Shown piece after piece: positions 30,767-40,947 of a stretch of DNA of 64,000 nucleotides. The position numbers and the translations under genes were made by a program. The stretch comes from Nitrogeniibacter mangrovi (GTDB lineage: Bacteria; Pseudomonadota; Gammaproteobacteria; Burkholderiales; Rhodocyclaceae): assembly GCF_010983895.1 (NCBI RefSeq), contig NZ_CP048836.1:2914001-2978000 (forward strand). The letters run 5' to 3'. Each line of letters begins with the position of its first letter. The stretch's first letter is position 1. The notes beneath the pieces were generated by a model. The model made no database searches, was not told the DNA's origin, and saw nothing but the letters and a program-made list of their open reading frames with translations.

Positions 30767-31860
30767 GGGCGAAGGGGGCTCGCGGGTTGGATGATCTGGG
30801 TGCGACGGGTCTTGTCGAGCACCTGGCCGGCGAGCTGTCCGCAGGCGGCGTCGACATCGTCGCCGCGGGTCTTGCGGGTGGTGGCGACGAGACCGGCGTC
30901 CTGCAGGATACCGGCAAAACGGCGAATGCGCTCCGCCGGGGTACGGCGATACGGCGAATTCGGAAACGGGTTGAACGGGATCAGGTTGTACTTGCACGGC
31001 ACGTCGCGCGCGATCGCCACCAGTTCCCGCGCATGGGCGTCGGCGTCGTTCACCCCGTCGAGCATCACGTACTCGAAGGTGATGAAGTCGCGCGGCGCGG
31101 CCGTCAGATAGCGCTGACAGGCCGCCAGCAATTCGCGCAGCGGATATTTCCGGTTGATCGGCACCAATTCGTCGCGCAGCGCATCATTGGGCGCGTGCAA
31201 CGACACCGCCAGCGCCACCGGGCAGGCCTCGCGCAGCCGGTCCATGGCCGGCACGACGCCCGAGGTGGACACGGTCACCCGCCGGCGCGACAGCCCGTAG
31301 GCGTGGTCGTCGAGCATCAGCCTCAAGGCGGTGATGACATTGTCCAGGTTCGCCAGCGGCTCACCCATGCCCATCATCACCACATTGCTGATGACACGGT
31401 CACCGTCGGCGGTGGCGCCGAGCAGGCGGTTGGCCAGCCACAACTGGCCGATGATCTCACCGGCCGTGAGGTTGCGGTTGAAGCCCTGCTTGCCGGTGGA
31501 GCAGAACGAACAGTCGAGCGCGCAGCCGGCCTGCGAGGAGATGCACAGGGTGCCGCGGTTCGCCTCCGGGATGAAGACGCTCTCGACCGCGTTGCCGTTG
31601 CCCACGTCGAGCAGCCACTTGCGTGTGCCGTCCGCGGACACCGAATCGCGGATCGCCGCCGGCGCAGCCACATGGGCCGTGTCGGCCAGCATCGCCCGCA
31701 GCTTCTTGGCCACGTCGGTCATCTGCTCGAAATCGCTCACGCCCGAGCGATGCACCCAGCGCACGACCTGCTTGGCGCGGAACGGCTTCTCGCCGCGCGC
31801 GACCAGCCAGTCGACGAGCCCGTCGACATCGAAATCCAGCAGATTGACCTTGTGACTCAT
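30763..31860 (-). CDS. rlmN: Dual-specificity RNA methyltransferase RlmN
   Basis: 365 aa radical SAM enzyme. The 4Fe-4S motif is [15 protein letters not shown] near residue 112. The [12 protein letters not shown] segment and a C-terminal cysteine in [18 protein letters not shown] fit the methyl-carrying mechanism. It makes m2A at 23S A2503 and tRNA A37. The ATG is at 31860. It follows ndk by 76 bases and leads into pilW. Confidence 0.95.
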   Translation of the reverse strand: MSHKVNLLDFDVDGLVDWLVARGEKPFRAKQVVRWVHRSGVSDFEQMTDVAKKLRAMLADTAHVAAPAAIRDSVSADGTRKWLLDVGNGNAVESVFIPEANRGTLCISSQAGCALDCSFCSTGKQGFNRNLTAGEIIGQLWLANRLLGATADGDRVISNVVMMGMGEPLANLDNVITALRLMLDDHAYGLSRRRVTVSTSGVVPAMDRLREACPVALAVSLHAPNDALRDELVPINRKYPLRELLAACQRYLTAAPRDFITFEYVMLDGVNDADAHARELVAIARDVPCKYNLIPFNPFPNSPYRRTPAERIRRFAGILQDAGLVATTRKTRGDDVDAACGQLAGQVLDKTRRTQIIQPASPLRP

Positions 31861-31936
31861 GATGTTCCTGCTCCTCGCCGGAAATGGAATCGGCCCGACG
31901 ACCGGGCCGACCCTTCAAGCGGGGACGCCAGCCGGA

Positions 31937-32362
31937 TCAACGGCTATAGACGTTCATGCCCGGGAAGAAGAAGGCCACTTCCACGGCGGCCGTTTCCGGC
32001 GCGTCGGACCCATGGACCGCGTTGGCGTCGATGGATTCGGCGAAATCGGCGCGGATCGTGCCCGGCGCGGCTTCCTTCGGGTTGGTGGCGCCCATCAGCT
32101 CACGGTTCTTGGCGATGGCACCCTCGCCCTCGAGCGCCTGGATCATCACCGGGCCGGAGGTCATGAAGGCGACCAGATCCTTGAAGAAGGGACGCTCCTT
32201 GTGCACCGCGTAGAACTGGCCGGCTTCCTGCTCGGACAGATGCACCATCTTGGCCGCGATGACCTTCAGGCCCGCGTCTTCGAAACGCTGGTAGATCTTG
32301 CCGATCACGTTCTTGGCGACGGCGTCGGGCTTGATGATGGACAGGGTGCGTTCAATTGCCAT
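31937..32362 (-). CDS. ndk: Nucleoside diphosphate kinase
   Basis: 141 aa. It starts [20 protein letters not shown]. The active-site histidine lies in [14 protein letters not shown] near residue 117, and the R-rich [18 protein letters not shown] segment is present. It equalises NTP pools. It precedes rlmN, the common order. An upstream in-frame extension to 32482 is not conserved. Confidence 0.96.
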   Translation of the reverse strand: MAIERTLSIIKPDAVAKNVIGKIYQRFEDAGLKVIAAKMVHLSEQEAGQFYAVHKERPFFKDLVAFMTSGPVMIQALEGEGAIAKNRELMGATNPKEAAPGTIRADFAESIDANAVHGSDAPETAAVEVAFFFPGMNVYSR

Positions 32363-32515
32363 GATGGGATTGCTCCAAAACGTCTTAAGTGGTTCAACAA
32401 AAAGAATAACGTGACATTCTAGCAACAAACGTGAACATCTCCCATCACCGGGACCGTCAAAATCCCCCGCCGAACGCACCACCAGGGCGTAACAGGACGT
32501 AAGCGCGACCGGCGG

Positions 32516-33517
32516 TCACGAGCCGTCCGGGTCGAAGCCGGTTTCCTTGTAGATGGATTCGATCAGATCCTTGCCGATCCAGGGCGCCATTTCCGCGTGC
32601 ACCGGCAGCAAGGCGCGCTTGAAGGCGGCGCGCTCCGCGGGCGTGGGCACGTGGATCTCGGTGGTTCCGGCCGCACGCACCGCCTCGAGCGCCTTCTCGT
32701 TCTCCACCTTGGCGATGCGGTTGGTGTACTCGGTCGCTTCGCGCATGGCGCGCTCGAGCGCGCTGCGCACATCGCCGGGCAGGCCGTCCCAGAACTTGGC
32801 GTTGGTGATCACCGCGTAGCCCAGGTAGCCGTGATCGGTGAGGATCATGTACTTCTGCACCTCGTTCATGTGCTGGGTGTAGAAGTTCGAGTGCGGGTTC
32901 TCGGTGCCGTCGACCACATGGGCGGCCAGGGCCTGGTACACCTCGGAGAAGGCCGTGACCCGCGGCAAGGCGCCGAGCGCGCGCATCTGCGCATCGAGCA
33001 CCTTGGAGGACTGGATGCGCATGGTCAGGCCCTTGAAATCGGCCGGCGTGCGCAGCGGCACGTTGGCCGAGAAGGACTTGAAGCCGTTGTCCCAGAAGGC
33101 CAGCCCCTTGATGCCCCGCGGCTCGAGCTGCTCGAGCATGCGCTTGCCCAGCGGCCCCTGGGTCACCTTGTGCAGCTCGGCATAGCTGTCGAAGATGTAG
33201 GGCAGGTCGAAGACCTCGAAGGCACGCACGCCCAGCGGCCCGAACTTGGCCAGCGACGGGGCGATGAATTCCACCGCGCCGAGCTGGAGCGCCTCCATCT
33301 CTTCCTTGTCCTTGTACAGGGTGCTGTTGGGGTAGACCTCCACCCGCACCTGTCCGTGGGTATATTCCGCGGCCAGCTCGGCGAATTTCTGCGCCCCGAG
33401 CCCCTTCGGGGTGTTCGGCGCCACCACGTGGCTGAACTTGACCACCATCGGCTCGGCGGCACCGGCCGTCAGGCTCGCACCCAGCAACAGGGCCGCGAGC
33501 AGGACGCGAAATCTCAT
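32516..33517 (-). CDS. TRAP-type (DctP family) periplasmic binding protein, orphan
   Basis: 333 aa. A signal peptide (MRFRVLLAALLLGASLTAGA) is followed by the DctP fold: VVKFSHVVAPNTPKGLGAQK at the N-lobe, the conserved VYPNSTLYKD segment, and the ligand arginine region in FKGLTMRIQSSKV. DctP proteins bind organic acids for Na+-driven TRAP transporters. No DctQ/DctM membrane genes lie beside it. It is divergent from a DctS-like kinase and DctR-like regulator, so it may serve as the sensor's ligand-binding partner. A strong AAGGAGGAG site precedes the ATG. Confidence 0.9.
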   Translation of the reverse strand: MRFRVLLAALLLGASLTAGAAEPMVVKFSHVVAPNTPKGLGAQKFAELAAEYTHGQVRVEVYPNSTLYKDKEEMEALQLGAVEFIAPSLAKFGPLGVRAFEVFDLPYIFDSYAELHKVTQGPLGKRMLEQLEPRGIKGLAFWDNGFKSFSANVPLRTPADFKGLTMRIQSSKVLDAQMRALGALPRVTAFSEVYQALAAHVVDGTENPHSNFYTQHMNEVQKYMILTDHGYLGYAVITNAKFWDGLPGDVRSALERAMREATEYTNRIAKVENEKALEAVRAAGTTEIHVPTPAERAAFKRALLPVHAEMAPWIGKDLIESIYKETGFDPDGS

Positions 33518-33635
33518 CGCGCTGTCTCCTCCTTGTGTATTGAGATGATCCGTCATTCCGTCCGCCGGCCAAAGCGGGCATCATTCGGAGCACGATCCAC
33601 CCGTGGCAGGCGCTCTGCCCGACGCAAACGACCCG

Positions 33636-35606
33636 ATGTCCGACACCGATCATCGCGCCTACGCTACCACACCCGCCTGGTACTGGCGCCTCCCCTCCAT
33701 CACCCTCGGGCTGATGCTCGTGGGCATCGTCGCCCTGATCTGGATGACGCGCCACTTCGACGACGAAAAGCAGCGCGAGACGCTCATCAACGACGTGCTG
33801 TGGATGGAGCAGGACCTGCGCTTCCGCCTCGATCGCAACGAGGAGTACCTGGGCCAGATCGGCCAGTCCCTGCTCACCGAGAACGAGGTCAGCACCAAGA
33901 CCGACGGGCGGCTCCAGCAACTGCTCCGCCCCGACAGCGGCCTGGTCCAGGTGCTGTGGCTCGACGCCAGCGGCAAGCTCATCGGCGGCCGCCCCTATGC
34001 CCGCGAAGACGTCTCCGTCGGCGAGACCCGCGGCGCCCTGCCCTCGAGCGAGACCTCACGGCTGGCGCAGGCGGTCGGTCGCCCGGTCTATGGCGGTGCC
34101 TATCCGGTGATCGGCAACAAGTGGCGATTCAACGTCCATGTGCCGATCTTCTCCGGCAGCCACTTCATCGGCACCGTGGTGGGCGTCTATTCCCTGCCCC
34201 AGCTCGTGGTGCGGCAGCTGCCCTGGTGGTTCTCGGAGCGCTACCGGGTCAGCGTGCACGACGCCGACGGTCGCGAGATCGCCACCAAGTCCAAGGTCGA
34301 GGCCGAACCCGGACACCAGCAGTACTCGATTCCCTTCGATCCGCCCGGCTACGGGCTCACCCTCAAGGTCACCGCCTACAAGGCTCCCACCCGCTGGATC
34401 CCGGTACTGCTCATCAGCGCCCTGGTGTTCCTCGGCGGCGTCATCGTGTGGAGCCTGTGGCAACTGCGCCAGCACACCATCGGCCGCCAGCAGGCGGAAA
34501 TGGCGCTGCGCGAGCAGATGTCCTACCGCCGCGCCATGGAAGACTCGCTGCTCACCGGCCTGCGTGCCCGCGACATGGAGGGGCGCATCACCTTCGTGAA
34601 TCCGGCCTTCTGCCGCATGACCGGCTTCTCCGAGGCGGAGCTGGTGGGTGCCGCACCGCCCATGCCCTACTGGGATCCGGAGACCATCGAACGCACCCGC
34701 GCCATCCACGACGAGATCCTCGCCAGCGGCGCACCGCGCGAGGGCGTCGAGATCCGCTTCCGTCACAAGGACGGGCACATGATCGACGCGCTCATCTTCG
34801 AAGCGCCGCTCATCGACGCCAGCGGCACCCAGACCGGCTGGATGGGCTCCTTCCTCGACATCACCAGCCAGAAGCGCGCCGAGGCCCTGGCGCGCCAGCA
34901 GGAGGAGCGCCTGCAGGCCACCTCGCGCCTGATCACCATGGGCGAGATGGCCTCCACCCTCGCCCACGAACTCAATCAGCCGCTCGCCGCCATCTCCAGC
35001 TACAGCTCCGGCTGCCTCAATCAGCTCGAAAAGCCATTGGCCGATACCGGCGAGTTGCGCGACATCATCGGCAAGATCACCCGCCAGGCACGCCGCGCGG
35101 GCGACATCATCCGCCGGGTGCACGACTTCGTGCGCCGCAGCGAGCCCAAGCGCGAGACCATCGACCTGAACGCCGTCATCACCGACGCGGTCGGCCTGAT
35201 CGAGCCCGATGCGCGCAAGCGCGTCATCCAGATCGACGCCGATCTGGCCGCACAGGCGCTGCCGGTCAACGCCGATCCGGTCATGCTCGAGCAGGTGGCG
35301 GTCAACCTCATCCGCAACGGCATGGACGCCATGCGCGACGTCACCGACCGGCCGCGCATCATCCACGTGGCCACGTTCGCCGACGATCAGCAGGTGCACC
35401 TGCGCGTCGTCGACGCCGGACGCGGCATCGACCCGGACGCGACCAAACGCATCTTCGACCCCTTCTTCACCACCAAGGACGAAGGCATGGGCATGGGGCT
35501 GAACATCTGCCGCTCCATCGCCGAACTGCACGACGGGCGCCTGAGCTTCGAACCCAACCCCGACGGTGGTACGATCTTCACGTTCTCACTGCCCCACGCC
35601 ACATGA
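33636..35606 (+). CDS. DctS-like sensor histidine kinase
   Basis: About 656 aa. First membrane helix near residues 22-38 (SITLGLMLVGIVALIWM), a periplasmic sensing region to about residue 255, a second helix (IPVLLISALVFLGGVIVWSL), a PAS domain (RDMEGRITFVNPAFCRMTGF), the HisKA box STLAHELNQPLAAISSYSSG with the phospho-histidine, the N-box LEQVAVNLIRNGMDAM and G-boxes VDAGRGI and GMGMGLNI. The periplasmic domain is the C4-dicarboxylate-sensor type. An upstream GTG at 33603 with GGAG is an alternative start. It is coupled by ATGA to the regulator. Confidence 0.9.
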   Translation: MSDTDHRAYATTPAWYWRLPSITLGLMLVGIVALIWMTRHFDDEKQRETLINDVLWMEQDLRFRLDRNEEYLGQIGQSLLTENEVSTKTDGRLQQLLRPDSGLVQVLWLDASGKLIGGRPYAREDVSVGETRGALPSSETSRLAQAVGRPVYGGAYPVIGNKWRFNVHVPIFSGSHFIGTVVGVYSLPQLVVRQLPWWFSERYRVSVHDADGREIATKSKVEAEPGHQQYSIPFDPPGYGLTLKVTAYKAPTRWIPVLLISALVFLGGVIVWSLWQLRQHTIGRQQAEMALREQMSYRRAMEDSLLTGLRARDMEGRITFVNPAFCRMTGFSEAELVGAAPPMPYWDPETIERTRAIHDEILASGAPREGVEIRFRHKDGHMIDALIFEAPLIDASGTQTGWMGSFLDITSQKRAEALARQQEERLQATSRLITMGEMASTLAHELNQPLAAISSYSSGCLNQLEKPLADTGELRDIIGKITRQARRAGDIIRRVHDFVRRSEPKRETIDLNAVITDAVGLIEPDARKRVIQIDADLAAQALPVNADPVMLEQVAVNLIRNGMDAMRDVTDRPRIIHVATFADDQQVHLRVVDAGRGIDPDATKRIFDPFFTTKDEGMGMGLNICRSIAELHDGRLSFEPNPDGGTIFTFSLPHAT

Positions 35607-36244
35607 CCGACGCCGGCACCGCGCTGACCCACATCGTCGACGACGACGAAGCCATCCGGGACGCCCTTGCCTGGCTGTTCCGCACCCGCGACGTGCCCTG
35701 CAACACCTGGGAATCGGCCGAAGCCTTTCTCGACGCCTGGCAAGCGGACTGGCGCGGCTGCATCGTGATGGACATCCGCATGGGCGGCATGAGCGGACTG
35801 GACTGCTCCGGTGTCTTGCGCCAGCGCGGCAACCTCATGCCCATCGTCTTCATCACCGGCCACGGCGACGTGCCCATGGCCGTCGGCGCACTCAAACGCG
35901 GCGCCTTCGATTTCATCGAGAAACCCTTCGACGACAACGCGCTGGTGGACGTCGTCCAATCGGCCCTGCAGGAAGACGCCCGGCAGGCCGCCCAGCGCAG
36001 CACCCGCGACGATGTCGCCCAGCGCATCGAACAGCTCACCACCCGCGAGCGCGAGGTCATGGGCCTGATCCTGGCCGGCAAGTTCAACAAGGTGATCGCC
36101 GACGAGCTGAACATCTCCATGCGCACGGTGGAGGTCCACCGGGCCCGGGTGTTCGAGAAGATGGGCGTGCGCTCGGCGGTGGAACTGGCCCAGCACCTGA
36201 CCCTGGCCGGGCTCTACAAGTCGGTCTCGCCCGACGCCGAATAG
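35603..36244 (+). CDS. FixJ/DctR-like response regulator
   Basis: 213 aa. An N-terminal receiver domain with acidic pocket VDDDEA, phospho-aspartate in IVMDIRMGG, the switch TGHGDV and lysine in IEKPFDD is followed by a LuxR-type helix-turn-helix (LTTREREVMGLILAGKFNKV, MRTVEVHRARVFEKMG). Phosphorylated by the adjacent kinase it should activate transcription, probably of organic-acid uptake genes. Its ATG overlaps the kinase stop. Its 3' end overlaps the corrected end of tilS by about 30 bases. Confidence 0.93.
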   Translation: MTDAGTALTHIVDDDEAIRDALAWLFRTRDVPCNTWESAEAFLDAWQADWRGCIVMDIRMGGMSGLDCSGVLRQRGNLMPIVFITGHGDVPMAVGALKRGAFDFIEKPFDDNALVDVVQSALQEDARQAAQRSTRDDVAQRIEQLTTREREVMGLILAGKFNKVIADELNISMRTVEVHRARVFEKMGVRSAVELAQHLTLAGLYKSVSPDAE

Positions 36245-37556
36245 GCCGCCGGCCGGCGCCAGCGCAACAGCAGCCCCGCCCCCCCGGCGGGCACGCGAAT
36301 GCGGCGGTCGCGCCGACCCCGGCCATCCACACCGGCTCACCGCGCAGGCAGACGATCGGGACGCGATCCCGATCCGCCGGGCTCATCCCGATCTCCTGCG
36401 CGAGCTTGTTGACCGGCTTCGACGGCCGATCGGGCAACGCGATCCGGCAACCGGGCCAGCGGGTGCGTACCTGCAGGGTTTCGCCCTGCACCCGATCCCG
36501 GGCGATCCCGGCCCCGATCACCGGCTCGACCACCAGATGCCCCTCACCCCAGATCAACGGCGCATCCGGGCGCCAGTCCACCGGCGCCGCCGGCAACGAC
36601 GGCAGCGGCGGCGTGAGCCACAGGGCGTCGCGATAGGCGTGCAGCACCCCGTCGCCGAGAGGCACGCACAACGGATGGTCGACGCTACAGGTGGCCAGCT
36701 GGCGCAGGGCTTCGTGCAGGCGCGCACGATCGGGCATCGCCCGCCCCAGGCGGCGCAGCTGCCAGCGCACCAGATTGGCCTGGCGCGCCCTGCTCAGATC
36801 GGCGAAGACAGCCCGGCTCAGCGGGCGCTCGCCACAGGCCGCGGCATCGATGGCGGCGAGCTCGTCCACCAGCGCCGCCGCCTCGGCGAAGCGCTCCGCC
36901 GCCCCCGCCAGCGTGGCCTCGGCCGCCGGGAAGCGGGAGCGCATGCGCGGCAGGAGCGCATGACGGATGAAGTTGCGGGCAAAGCGCCGGTCGGCATTGC
37001 TTTCGTCCTCGACCCAGGGCAGTTGCGCGCCCTGCGCCGCGGCCGCCAGGGTCGCACGCGGGAGGGCCAGCAGGGGCCGCAGGCGACCGGGGCCGCCATT
37101 GCCCGGCACGATCTCGCCCATGGCCGCGGCCCCATGCACACCGGCCCCACGCAACAGGCGGAACAGCACCGTTTCGGCCTGATCGCCACGATGATGGGCC
37201 GTCACCCACCAGTCGGCGGGCGTCGCCGCCCAGGCCGCATGACGCGCCTGCCGCGCCGCCGCCTCCCAGCCCTCGCCCGCCGCCGGGCTCACCCGCACCC
37301 GCGACACCGTGCAGGGCACCCCCAGCGCCTCACAGCGGGCGACGCAATGCGCCGCCCAGTCGTCGGCATGAGGACTCAGACCGTGGTGGACGTGATGGGC
37401 GCGCAGATCGAAACCGAACCGCGCACGCAGTTCGGCCAGCACCTGCAGCAGCACCGTGGAATCGAGTCCGCCGCTCAGGCCGAGCAGCAGGCGCGCGTCG
37501 GCGGTCACGCCTGCCCGCGCGAGGACGTCGGCCACCCGAGCGTGGATGGCCGTCAT
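36214..37556 (-). CDS. tilS: tRNA(Ile)-lysidine synthase, frame broken near the C-terminus
   Basis: TilS converts C34 to lysidine in tRNA-Ile(CAU). The ATG at 37556 follows the accA stop by four bases. The ATP-pyrophosphatase loop is SGGLDS (residues 28-33), then HHVHHG, WWVTAHHRGDQAETV and the DRRFARNFIRH region. Near the end, PVWMAGVGATAAFACPPGG runs into a cysteine/arginine-rich, unconserved frame that continues to 36084. Adding one G to the seven-G run (36279-36285) restores a normal ending (GLLLRWRRPAAYS...) with a TAG at 36216-36214. It is probably a homopolymer undercall or a real late frameshift; the catalytic part is intact. Confidence 0.88.
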
Positions 37557-37560
37557 GGGG

Positions 37561-38529
37561 TCAGCTGACGGCGGCGTCCTTGAACTTGCCATAACTCATG
37601 AGGCGCTCATAGCGCTGCTCGATGAGCTTCGAAGCCGGCAGATCGGACAGCACGCGCAAGGCGTCGGCCAAGGCCCGCTTGAGCGACTGCGCCATGGCGC
37701 GGTGATCGCGATGGGCGCCGCCGGTCGGTTCGTTGATGACCTTGTCGACCAACCCCAACGACTTGAGCCGCGATGCGGTGATACCCATGGTCTCGGCGGC
37801 CACGCTGGCCTGCTCCGCGCTCTTCCACAGGATGGAGGCACAGCCCTCCGGAGAGATCACCGAATAGGTCGAGTACTGCAGCATGAACACCTGGTCGGCC
37901 ACAGCGATGGCCAGCGCACCGCCCGAGCCGCCCTCACCGATCACGGTGGAAATGATGGGCACCTTCAGCTCGGCCATCACGTACAGGTTGTGCCCGATGG
38001 CTTCGGACTGGCCACGCTCCTCGGCCCCGATGCCCGGATAGGCACCCGGTGTATCCACGAAGGTGAACACCGGCAGATTGAATTTCTCGGCGGTGCGCAT
38101 CAGGCGCATCGCCTTGCGATACCCCTCGGGACGCGGCATGCCGAAATTGCGCAGGATCTTCTCTTTGGTGTCGCGCCCCTTCTGGTGGCCGATGACCACA
38201 CACGACTGGCCGTTGAAACGGGCCAGTCCGCCAATGATCGCCTTGTCGTCGGCAAAGGCGCGGTCGCCATGCAGCTCCTGGAAATCCGTGAACATGTGCT
38301 CCACGTAGTCCAGTGTGTAGGGACGCTGCGGATGACGCGCCACCTGGCTGATCTGCCACGGAGTCAGCTTGGCGTACAGATCCTTGGTCAGCGACTGGCT
38401 CTTGGTCTCCAGGCGCTTGATCTCTTCCGAGATATCGACAGCCGGATCGTCCTGCACGAAACGCAGCTGGTCGATCTTGCCTTCCAGCTCGGCAATCGGC
38501 TGTTCAAAATCGAGGAAAGTGGTCTTCAT
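37561..38529 (-). CDS. accA: Acetyl-CoA carboxylase carboxyltransferase subunit alpha
   Basis: 322 aa. It starts [20 protein letters not shown]. The catalytic crotonase-fold core contains [20 protein letters not shown] and [19 protein letters not shown], typical of AccA. With AccD it transfers CO2 from carboxybiotin to acetyl-CoA, the first step of fatty-acid synthesis. The accA-tilS pairing is common in beta- and gammaproteobacteria. Confidence 0.96.
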   Translation of the reverse strand: MKTTFLDFEQPIAELEGKIDQLRFVQDDPAVDISEEIKRLETKSQSLTKDLYAKLTPWQISQVARHPQRPYTLDYVEHMFTDFQELHGDRAFADDKAIIGGLARFNGQSCVVIGHQKGRDTKEKILRNFGMPRPEGYRKAMRLMRTAEKFNLPVFTFVDTPGAYPGIGAEERGQSEAIGHNLYVMAELKVPIISTVIGEGGSGGALAIAVADQVFMLQYSTYSVISPEGCASILWKSAEQASVAAETMGITASRLKSLGLVDKVINEPTGGAHRDHRAMAQSLKRALADALRVLSDLPASKLIEQRYERLMSYGKFKDAAVS

Positions 38530-38644
38530 CGAATCCGTCGTCCGTCAGGAAAAGCCTTGCATTGTACCCCTTCGGAACGCGGACCATGTGCGAGCGCACA
38601 TCGCGTCGCAAGCACACGCCGCATCCGGCGCCGGCTCGCGCAGG

Positions 38645-38679
38645 GGGCAAAAGAGAAGAGCCAGCCGTGTGGCTGGCTC
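38645..38679 (-). terminator. Terminator after tRNA-Ala
   Basis: GAGCCAGCC, loop ACAC, GGCTGGCTC on the minus strand, followed by a T-rich run (TTCTCTTTT). It separates the tRNA from accA. Confidence 0.85.
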
Positions 38680-38687
38680 CCGGGATC

Positions 38688-38763
38688 TGGTGGAGCCGAG
38701 GAGGATCGAACTCCCGACCTCTGCATTGCGAACGCAGCGCTCTCCCAGCTGAGCTACGGCCCC
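38688..38763 (-). tRNA. tRNA-Ala(CGC)
   Basis: 76 bases with encoded CCA on the minus strand. The acceptor stem is GGGGCCG / CGGCTCC (with a G-U pair), the D-arm is GCTCAGCTGGGAGAGC, the anticodon loop is TTCGCAA (anticodon CGC, reading GCG) and the T-arm is GGGAGTTCGATCCTCC. Confidence 0.96.
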
Positions 38764-38790
38764 ATGGCGGCGGATTATAGCGCCTGCGCT

Positions 38791-39789
38791 TCAGCCTTGG
38801 GAAGCGGCGTCGTCGGCCGGCGTGGCGGCCCGCGCCAGGCGGTCGTTGACGGCCTGCCATTCGGCGCTGCGCGGCGGCGCCTCGACCAGGATGCAGCGGG
38901 TGCCGCACTGGTCGAGCCAGCGCAGGCTGGCATACAGCCGGTGCGCGTAGGTGACCGCGTCTGCGGGCGCGACGCGCCACACCGAACCGGGTGGCGGCGC
39001 ATCGTCGATCACGGTGCGCGCCAGCACCGCGATGGGCGTGCCCTGACGACGGGCCTGCGCCGCCTCGGCATAGAGCTGCATGGGATCGAGCAGGCGCACC
39101 GGGGTGTTCGGCGCGTAGTGGGAAGCGAGCGAACCGCTGGTGCGCGGGGCGGTGGCGGACACCTCGGCCGGATCGAGCACCGGCTCGCCGGCGGCCCGCG
39201 CGATCTCGTCGCGACCGATCCGGCCCGGCCGCATGAGCACGGGGGCGCCGCGGGAGAGGTCCACGATGGTCGATTCGATGCCCACCTCGCAGGCGCCGCC
39301 ATCGAGCACCAGGGCGACCTGGTCGCCCAGTTCGTCGCGCACATGGGCTGCGGTGGTCGGGCTGATGCGGCCGAAGCGGTTGGCCGAGGGCGCCGCGAGG
39401 CCGCCGTCGAAGGCCACCAGGAGCGCATGCGCCAGCGGGTGCGAGGGCACGCGCAGGCCGATGGTGTCCTGGCCGCCGGTGACCACATCGGGTACCGCGC
39501 TCTGGCGCTTGAGGATGAGGGTCAGCGGCCCCGGCCAGAACGCGGCCGCGAGCCGGCGCGCCACTGGCGGGATCTCGCGCGCCCATTCCTCGAGCCGTTC
39601 GCCCGAGGCCAGATGGACGATGAGCGGATGGTCGGCCGGGCGGCCCTTGGCGGCGAAGATGCGCCGGACCGCCTCGGGGTTGCGGGCATCGGCGGCGAGG
39701 CCATAGACCGTCTCGGTGGGGATGGCGACGAGCTGCCCGGCGCGCAGCGCGGCGACCGCGCGGGCGATCCGTTCGTCCCGCTCAGTCAT
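38791..39789 (-). CDS. L-threonylcarbamoyladenylate synthase (Sua5 type)
   Basis: 332 aa. An N-terminal YrdC domain (residues 1-200: LVAIPTETVYGLAADA, KGRPADHPLIVHL, APSANRFGRISPT) is joined by a linker to a C-terminal Sua5 domain (about 215-332), so this is the long Sua5 form rather than the short TsaC. It makes threonylcarbamoyl-AMP for t6A at tRNA position 37. It overlaps the purK end by eight bases. Confidence 0.92.
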   Translation of the reverse strand: MTERDERIARAVAALRAGQLVAIPTETVYGLAADARNPEAVRRIFAAKGRPADHPLIVHLASGERLEEWAREIPPVARRLAAAFWPGPLTLILKRQSAVPDVVTGGQDTIGLRVPSHPLAHALLVAFDGGLAAPSANRFGRISPTTAAHVRDELGDQVALVLDGGACEVGIESTIVDLSRGAPVLMRPGRIGRDEIARAAGEPVLDPAEVSATAPRTSGSLASHYAPNTPVRLLDPMQLYAEAAQARRQGTPIAVLARTVIDDAPPPGSVWRVAPADAVTYAHRLYASLRWLDQCGTRCILVEAPPRSAEWQAVNDRLARAATPADDAASQG

Positions 39790-40942
39790 CGTCGATGCCG
39801 ATGGCGCGACGCGCCGCCATGGCCACCGCGAACGCCCGCTCGACGTCGGCGTCGATCACGGTGAAATGCCCCATCTTCCGCCCCGGCCGGGCGTGGTGCT
39901 TGCCGTACAGGTGCAGGCGCAGGTTAGGCACCGCGTACAGCACCGACCAGTCGGGCTCGTGCGCGCGCTCGTCCCCCGCCCGGTACCACAGATCGCCGAG
40001 CAGATTGACCATCACCGCGGCGCTGTGCGGGCGCGGATCGGCCAGCGGCAGGCCGCACAGCGCGCGCACCTGCTGCATGTACTGATCGGCGATGCTGGCA
40101 TCGATAGTGGCATGGCCGCTGTTGTGGGGGCGCGGCGCCATCTCGTTCACCACCAGCGCACCATCGCTCACGAAGAACTCCACCGCGAGCGTGCCCACGT
40201 ACTCGAGCCGGGTCGCCACATGGGCGGCCACCTGCCGGGCCTGTTCCGCCAGTGCCTCATCGACCCGCGCCGGGGTGATGGAGACGTCGAGAATGCCGTT
40301 CCGATGGCGGTTCTCCGCCACCGGGAACACCTTGATCTCGCCGCTGGCCTCGCGTGCGAGCACCACTGACACCTCGCAGTCGAGGCGCAGGCGTTTCTCG
40401 AGCACGCAGGCTTCGGCGCCGAAGCCCTGCCAGGCCTGCATCGCCTCGGAGGCGTCGTGCACCGTGGCCTGGCCCTTGCCGTCATAGCCGAAGCGCGCCA
40501 CCTTGAGGATGGCGGGAAACATGGTGGCGGGCACGTCCGCCAGATCGCCGGCCTCGCGCACGGCGACGAACGGCCCGTGCGGCAGGGCGTTGTCGGCGAG
40601 GAAGGTCTTTTCCGCGATCCGGTTCTGGCATACCGCCACCGCCGCCGCGCCGGGGCGCACCGGAATGAACTTGGCCAGATAGTCGAGCGTGGCCGCCGGC
40701 ACGTTCTCGAATTCGGTGGTCACCGCCGCACACTCGGCCGCCATCCGGTCGAGAACGGCGAAGTCCTCGTAGTCGGCGCGCAGGTGCCGCTCGGCCACCT
40801 GGCCGGCGGGGCTGTTGGGGTCCGGGTCGAGCACCCAGACCTGGTAGCCCATCTCATGCGCAGCATGGACGAAGAAGCGCCCCAGCTGGCCACCGCCGAG
40901 CATGCCCAGGGTGGCCGGCGGCAGGATGGCGTCGGTGCTCAT
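39782..40942 (-). CDS. purK: N5-carboxyaminoimidazole ribonucleotide synthase
   Basis: 386 aa ATP-grasp enzyme. It starts with GMLGGGQLGRFFVHAAHEMG. The ATP-binding loop (FPAILKVARFGYDGKGQATV) and the late NEMAPRPHNSGHATIDA metal-site motif are present. With ATP and bicarbonate it converts AIR to N5-CAIR. It lies five bases after purE, in the folD-purE-purK order. Confidence 0.96.
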   Translation of the reverse strand: MSTDAILPPATLGMLGGGQLGRFFVHAAHEMGYQVWVLDPDPNSPAGQVAERHLRADYEDFAVLDRMAAECAAVTTEFENVPAATLDYLAKFIPVRPGAAAVAVCQNRIAEKTFLADNALPHGPFVAVREAGDLADVPATMFPAILKVARFGYDGKGQATVHDASEAMQAWQGFGAEACVLEKRLRLDCEVSVVLAREASGEIKVFPVAENRHRNGILDVSITPARVDEALAEQARQVAAHVATRLEYVGTLAVEFFVSDGALVVNEMAPRPHNSGHATIDASIADQYMQQVRALCGLPLADPRPHSAAVMVNLLGDLWYRAGDERAHEPDWSVLYAVPNLRLHLYGKHHARPGRKMGHFTVIDADVERAFAVAMAARRAIGIDDD

Positions 40943-40947
40943 GGCGT

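Noticed and set aside
36084-36213. Extended C-terminus of TilS into the regulator gene
   Set aside because: The extra residues are cysteine/arginine/proline-rich, unconserved and antisense to a well-conserved response regulator; a missing G explains them better.
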